Part shown: positions 13,520 through 15,890 of the stretch, one piece after another
How the letters are laid out: the number at the start of each line of letters is the position of its first letter
Numbering within the stretch: position 1 is the first letter of the stretch
Assembly: GCA_020217165.1 (NCBI GenBank)
Contig: JAIWOE010000073.1
Span: 1 to 15,890, forward strand
From: Desulfovibrio sp.
GTDB lineage: Bacteria > Desulfobacterota > Desulfovibrionia > Desulfovibrionales > Desulfovibrionaceae
DNA: 15,890 nt
Reading direction: 5' to 3'
The notes under the pieces: model-generated
Told to the model about the DNA's origin: nothing
The model's input: only the letters and a program-made list of their open reading frames with translations
The model's database searches: none
Translations under genes and position numbers: made by a program

Positions 13520-13861
13520 ATGCAACTCGACGCCTTCACGCACTGCCAGATCAATTGGGACCTGACGCCCGAGGAAGCCGTGACCCTGTACCTGGAATGG
13601 GGGAACAACAACTGGCACGGCGCCCACCCGCCCGTGCGCTCCAAGCACGATGTGGCCCACTACTTTGTAGTGGACACCTGGGGTGAGCATCCCACCGTGC
13701 GGTTGGTGCGGCGCAACAGCGAAGAAGCCGTGGACCTGGCCTCCCTGCCGTTGCCTGAATCCCTGGCCGGAGAATTCAGCAGCGAGACCGGCAGCCGCAA
13801 GGGCATCTACCATCCCACGGAACCCATCAAGAATTGGCTGAAGGGGCAACTCCATCACTAA
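13520..13861 (+). CDS. conserved-looking small protein of unknown function
   Basis: 113 residues, not recognised with confidence. It has an excellent start: ATG at 13520 after GAGGAGGG with about 6-base spacing, and its own strong promoter. The chain is soluble, acidic to neutral and rich in Trp and His (NWDLTPEEAVTLYLEWGNNN; HDVAHYFVVDTWG; HPTEPIKNWLKGQLHH), with no signal peptide or membrane segment. The first half looks helical and the middle carries strands (YFVVDTW, TVRLVRR), so a compact alpha/beta fold is likely. A strong stand-alone promoter plus a good ribosome site suggest high expression. It is followed by an unusual array of inverted repeats and has no operon partner. Confidence 0.78.
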   Translation: MQLDAFTHCQINWDLTPEEAVTLYLEWGNNNWHGAHPPVRSKHDVAHYFVVDTWGEHPTVRLVRRNSEEAVDLASLPLPESLAGEFSSETGSRKGIYHPTEPIKNWLKGQLHH

Positions 13862-13869
13862 GGTCACGT

Positions 13870-13909
13870 CCCCGAAATAAGACGATATTCCCATCATCTT
13901 ATTTCGGGG
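13870..13909. repeat. 13-bp inverted repeat (first of a hairpin array)
   Basis: CCCCGAAATAAGA (13870-13882) pairs perfectly with TCTTATTTCGGGG (13897-13909). After one mismatch the stem continues three more pairs inward, leaving a 6-base loop. It begins 9 bases after the stop codon at 13861, so it probably serves as the 3' end structure of that gene, although no T-run follows. Confidence 0.6.
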
Positions 13910-13915
13910 AGGACC

Positions 13916-13945
13916 GTCCGCCAACATGCTTGGATGTTGGCGGAC
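13916..13945. repeat. 12-bp inverted repeat (second of the array)
   Basis: GTCCGCCAACAT (13916-13927) and ATGTTGGCGGAC (13934-13945) form a perfect 12-bp stem with loop GCTTGG. Only 6 bases separate it from the preceding hairpin. Confidence 0.6.
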
Positions 13946-13947
13946 TC

Positions 13948-13981
13948 AAGGAGCCTGCGGCTCCGAAGCCTCCTTGCAGGC
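13948..13981. repeat. overlapping, mutually exclusive short stems (third element of the array)
   Basis: Three pairings compete in 34 bases: GGAGCC/GGCTCC (13950-13955 with 13959-13964), AAGGAG/CTCCTT (13948-13953 with 13970-13975), and GCCTGC/GCAGGC (13953-13958 with 13976-13981). They cannot all form at once, which is the kind of arrangement found in conformational switches, but may just reflect a decayed palindromic repeat. Confidence 0.45.
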
Positions 13982-13987
13982 GGCCCT

Positions 13988-14031
13988 GTGTTGCGCCTCC
14001 CACAGATGGACATATGTTGAGGACGCAACAC
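13988..14031. repeat. 12-bp inverted repeat with one bulge (fourth of the array)
   Basis: GTGTTGCGCCTC (13988-13999) pairs with GAGG-A-CGCAACAC (14019-14031), with a single bulged A and a 19-base loop. No gene overlaps it. Confidence 0.55.
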
Positions 14032-14054
14032 TAACCTCTGGTCGTCTCAATGCA

Positions 14055-14092
14055 TTCGGGGGAACCCTTGCCAAAGAAAAGGTTCCCCCGAA
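14055..14092. terminator. 12-bp inverted repeat downstream of nrfA, probable terminator
   Basis: TTCGGGGGAACC (14055-14066) and GGTTCCCCCGAA (14081-14092) form a perfect 12-bp stem with a 14-base loop. It lies 20 bases after the nrfA stop codon (14113, - strand) and is the natural candidate for the end of the nrfHA transcript. No T-run follows the stem on the - strand. Confidence 0.5.
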
Positions 14093-14112
14093 AACGTTAT
14101 TGAACATTGTTC

Positions 14113-15579
14113 CTAGAAAAACTTGCCCTGCAACCCGAAGGGATCCTTGAATTCCAGCGCCGGGTTGAACATCAGCTGCCGTTCGCCGCGGTTGTCCAGG
14201 TACTTGGAAAGCTCCAGGTCGATGGACATGGGCACGTCCACGCCAGCCTGGGCCAGCATCTGCCGCAGCAGGCCTTCCGCCTTGGTGGAGAAGGCCACCG
14301 AGTCACCAAGAATACGCATGCCTTCCGCCGGGTTGTGGAAGCCAACGGAATTTTCCGCGCCCATGAACAGCTGGCGCAGGAAGCCTTCCATGTACAGATC
14401 CTTGGCCTTGTCGTACATTTCCTGATTCATGTGTACGCCTTCGGCCTGCTTGGCGTGGGTCAGCTCGAAGAGCTTGGCCACGGTGGCGCTGGCGTAACCG
14501 GCGCGCAGCATGAGGGACACGGTGCGGTCCTGGATGGCGAACACGCGCTCGCGCAGCCAATCCGTGCTTTCGGCGTGGCACTGGCGGCAGGCCTTCATAT
14601 CGCCCTGCACGGGGCTCATGACGCGATGGTCGCTGAACTTCTTCACGCCCTGGGTGGTGTAGGGCATGTGGCAGTCGGCGCAGGAGGCGCCGGCCTTGAA
14701 GTGTGTGGACCCCATGGTGAAGTATTCGAATTCAGGATGCCGCATGAAGGGCATACCAAAACCGGTGACGGTCTGCTTCCACTCCACCACCGAGGGGTCG
14801 TTACGGATCTGCTTGATGATGTTCTCCACGCTGATATTGCCCCAGGTGCTGCCCTGCCATGGGAAATACAGACCCACGGACTTCTTGTTCTCATCCTTGG
14901 GAATGTTGTACGTCACGTGACACTGGGCGCACACCACGGAACGCATTTGCTGCCGGGTCAGGGTTTCTTCCGGCGCGCCAATATCCTTGAGGGCCTTGGT
15001 GAGGGTGAACCCGCGGGAGACCTGCAGGCCCAGATCCTTGTTGTTGTGACAGTCGATGCAAGCCACGCCCAGCTCGCGGGTGGCTTCGGGGATCTTGGCA
15101 ATGACTTCCCCAAAGGGCTTGGCGTAGTAGTCCTTGCCCATTTCCTTTTCCAGTTGCACGGAATAGGGCGATTTGCAGGAGAGGCACACCCCGCCGGCCT
15201 TGAGGCGGGAGGAGTCGATTTCCAGCTGGTCACGCACCATGTAGGCGTGGCCCCGGGGCTCGTTGTATTCGATGCCGAAGCCCCAGCCATTGAACAGCAG
15301 GGCCATGTAGGGGAACTGGGAGAGCTTGTCCACGGTGACCAGGCCGCCGTCCATACCGGTCTTGTACTTGCTGCGGCGGGTGTCCACGGGCTTTTCGGTG
15401 AGTTTCCAGGTTTCGTACTGCTCGGGATAGGCCTTGCCCCAGATGGCGGGGTCGATTTCGCCATCGGGAATGCTCACCGGCTGTACCATCTCGGGCTTGG
15501 GTGGCGCCTGGCAGGCCCACAATCCCAGCAGACACAGCACCGCCAGCCACTTGCCATATCGTGCGACGTGTCGTTGCAT
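14113..15579 (-). CDS. nrfA: pentaheme cytochrome c nitrite reductase NrfA (ammonia-forming), lipoprotein
   Basis: NrfA reduces nitrite to ammonium with six electrons in the periplasm and can also act on sulfite. The 488-residue protein has the special active-site heme motif CLSCK (132-136, lysine ligand) and four CxxCH motifs: 174-178, 217-221, 300-304 and 331-335. Candidate catalytic residues are Arg116, Tyr224 (CHVTYN) and His281 (RHPEFE). The usual side-chain calcium ligands, Glu before this Tyr and Gln before this His, are Thr223 and Arg280 here. The N-terminus has a hydrophobic signal and a lipobox-like LWAC with Cys23, so it is probably lipid-anchored. The ATG at 15579 follows GAGGAGGAGAA, which overlaps the nrfH stop; the two genes are 14 bases apart. 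Confidence 0.97.
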   Translation of the reverse strand: MQRHVARYGKWLAVLCLLGLWACQAPPKPEMVQPVSIPDGEIDPAIWGKAYPEQYETWKLTEKPVDTRRSKYKTGMDGGLVTVDKLSQFPYMALLFNGWGFGIEYNEPRGHAYMVRDQLEIDSSRLKAGGVCLSCKSPYSVQLEKEMGKDYYAKPFGEVIAKIPEATRELGVACIDCHNNKDLGLQVSRGFTLTKALKDIGAPEETLTRQQMRSVVCAQCHVTYNIPKDENKKSVGLYFPWQGSTWGNISVENIIKQIRNDPSVVEWKQTVTGFGMPFMRHPEFEYFTMGSTHFKAGASCADCHMPYTTQGVKKFSDHRVMSPVQGDMKACRQCHAESTDWLRERVFAIQDRTVSLMLRAGYASATVAKLFELTHAKQAEGVHMNQEMYDKAKDLYMEGFLRQLFMGAENSVGFHNPAEGMRILGDSVAFSTKAEGLLRQMLAQAGVDVPMSIDLELSKYLDNRGERQLMFNPALEFKDPFGLQGKFF

Positions 15580-15593
15580 TCGCGTTCTCCTCC

Positions 15594-15890
15594 TCAGAAA
15601 GTTTCGCGCGCGCCGGCCCGCTTGTGCTGCAGCATGCGATGGCACTCCCAGCAGGGGCGTTCCTGGTCGATCATGTCCACCCGTTCGGCATGGCAACGGA
15701 TGCAGTTGTCTTGGACAAACCTTTTGCCGCGGTCGGAAATTTCAATGAATTCAGGCACCTTTCCGGAATTGAAGACGTAGACGTCCTTCATGCCGTCAAT
15801 GCCTTTCCAGGTGTAATACTTGATCTTGTTCTGGTGCGGCAGGTGGCAGTCCACGCATTTGATGGTCCGGTGGGCGCCTGTGTGGAACCA
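15594..15890 (-). CDS. nrfH: NrfH-type tetraheme quinol dehydrogenase (NapC/NirT family), N-terminus outside window
   Basis: NrfH is anchored in the inner membrane, oxidises menaquinol and passes electrons to NrfA. The last 98 residues are visible; the transmembrane helix and first heme motif lie beyond base 15890. Three CxxCH motifs remain: CVDCH (12-16 of the visible part), CIRCH (63-67) and CWECH (80-84), followed by the basic tail RMLQHKRAG that is typical after the last heme. Lys, Asp and His residues around KYYTWKGIDGMKDVY fit the NrfH quinol-side segment. The stop TGA at 15596-15594 overlaps the nrfA ribosome site. The nrfH-nrfA order without nrfBCD or nrfIJ matches sulfate reducers and epsilonproteobacteria. 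Confidence 0.94.
   Translation of the reverse strand, partial: WFHTGAHRTIKCVDCHLPHQNKIKYYTWKGIDGMKDVYVFNSGKVPEFIEISDRGKRFVQDNCIRCHAERVDMIDQERPCWECHRMLQHKRAGARETF

Noticed and set aside
14107..15780. A 557-codon open frame on the + strand opposite nrfA and nrfH
   Set aside because: It is antisense to two certain heme-protein genes and its length follows from their GC-rich codon pattern. Its product is rich in His and Gly with no recognisable domain.
1..15890. CRISPR array, tRNA genes, insertion sequences, att sites
   Set aside because: No regularly spaced repeats, no cloverleaf-like sequence, no transposase or integrase motif and no flanking target duplications were seen on either strand.
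14113..15890. Octaheme nitrite or tetrathionate reductase instead of NrfA
   Set aside because: There are exactly five heme motifs, the first is CxxCK, the length is 488 residues, and the partner is NrfH. All of this fits NrfA.

Overview
The window is GC-rich, densely coded chromosomal DNA. It most likely comes from a sulfate-reducing delta-proteobacterium of the Desulfovibrio type (Desulfovibrionaceae). This is an inference from gene content: a two-gene nrfHA nitrite reductase module, a prenyltransferase of the kind used in the futalosine menaquinone route, a DksA-like zinc-finger protein, and short lineage-restricted proteins between housekeeping genes. No tRNA, rRNA, CRISPR array, insertion sequence or phage gene is visible.

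Layout from left to right. Positions 1-650 (-) hold the first part of a secreted glutaminyl-peptide cyclotransferase. Positions 757-1323 (+) encode an unrecognised exported protein followed by a clear intrinsic terminator. A two-gene operon of unknown small proteins follows (1448-2091, +). A YfcE-type phosphoesterase (2154-2882, -) is divergent from 5-formyltetrahydrofolate cyclo-ligase (2906-3529, +), whose end overlaps a PgeF/laccase-domain gene (3514-4263, +). Next are overlapping hisH and hisF (5753 down to 4343, -). Then come the remains of a secreted metzincin protease with a frameshift and a large internal deletion (5894-6593, +), and an RlmD/RumA-family uracil methyltransferase (6650-8047, -).

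The second half starts with a 48-residue membrane miniprotein (8190-8336, +), preceded by a CRP/FNR-like palindrome. An rfbA gene (8630-9529, -) is divergent from a MogA-type molybdopterin adenylyltransferase with an unexplained N-terminal domain (9587-10405, +), followed by a UbiA/MqnP prenyltransferase (10427-11290, +). A degenerate receiver-domain protein (11392-12621, -) has a sigma-28-like promoter. It is divergent from a small DksA/TraR zinc-finger protein (12900-13238, +). A 113-residue unknown protein with its own promoter (13520-13861, +) is followed by about 230 bases packed with inverted repeats. The window ends with nrfA (14113-15579, -) and most of nrfH (15594-15890, -).

The genes do not form one pathway. 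The clearest functional units are nrfH-nrfA (membrane quinol oxidation and periplasmic nitrite ammonification), hisH-hisF (imidazole glycerol phosphate synthase), the overlapping cyclo-ligase/pgeF pair, and possibly the mog-like/mqnP pair. The points most worth a second look are the NrfA active site (both side-chain calcium ligands replaced, one by arginine), the stacked inverted repeats between 13862 and 14112, the protease pseudogene, the regulatory sites before the miniprotein and the receiver protein, and the MogA N-terminal extension. I found no complete, clearly new multi-gene system.
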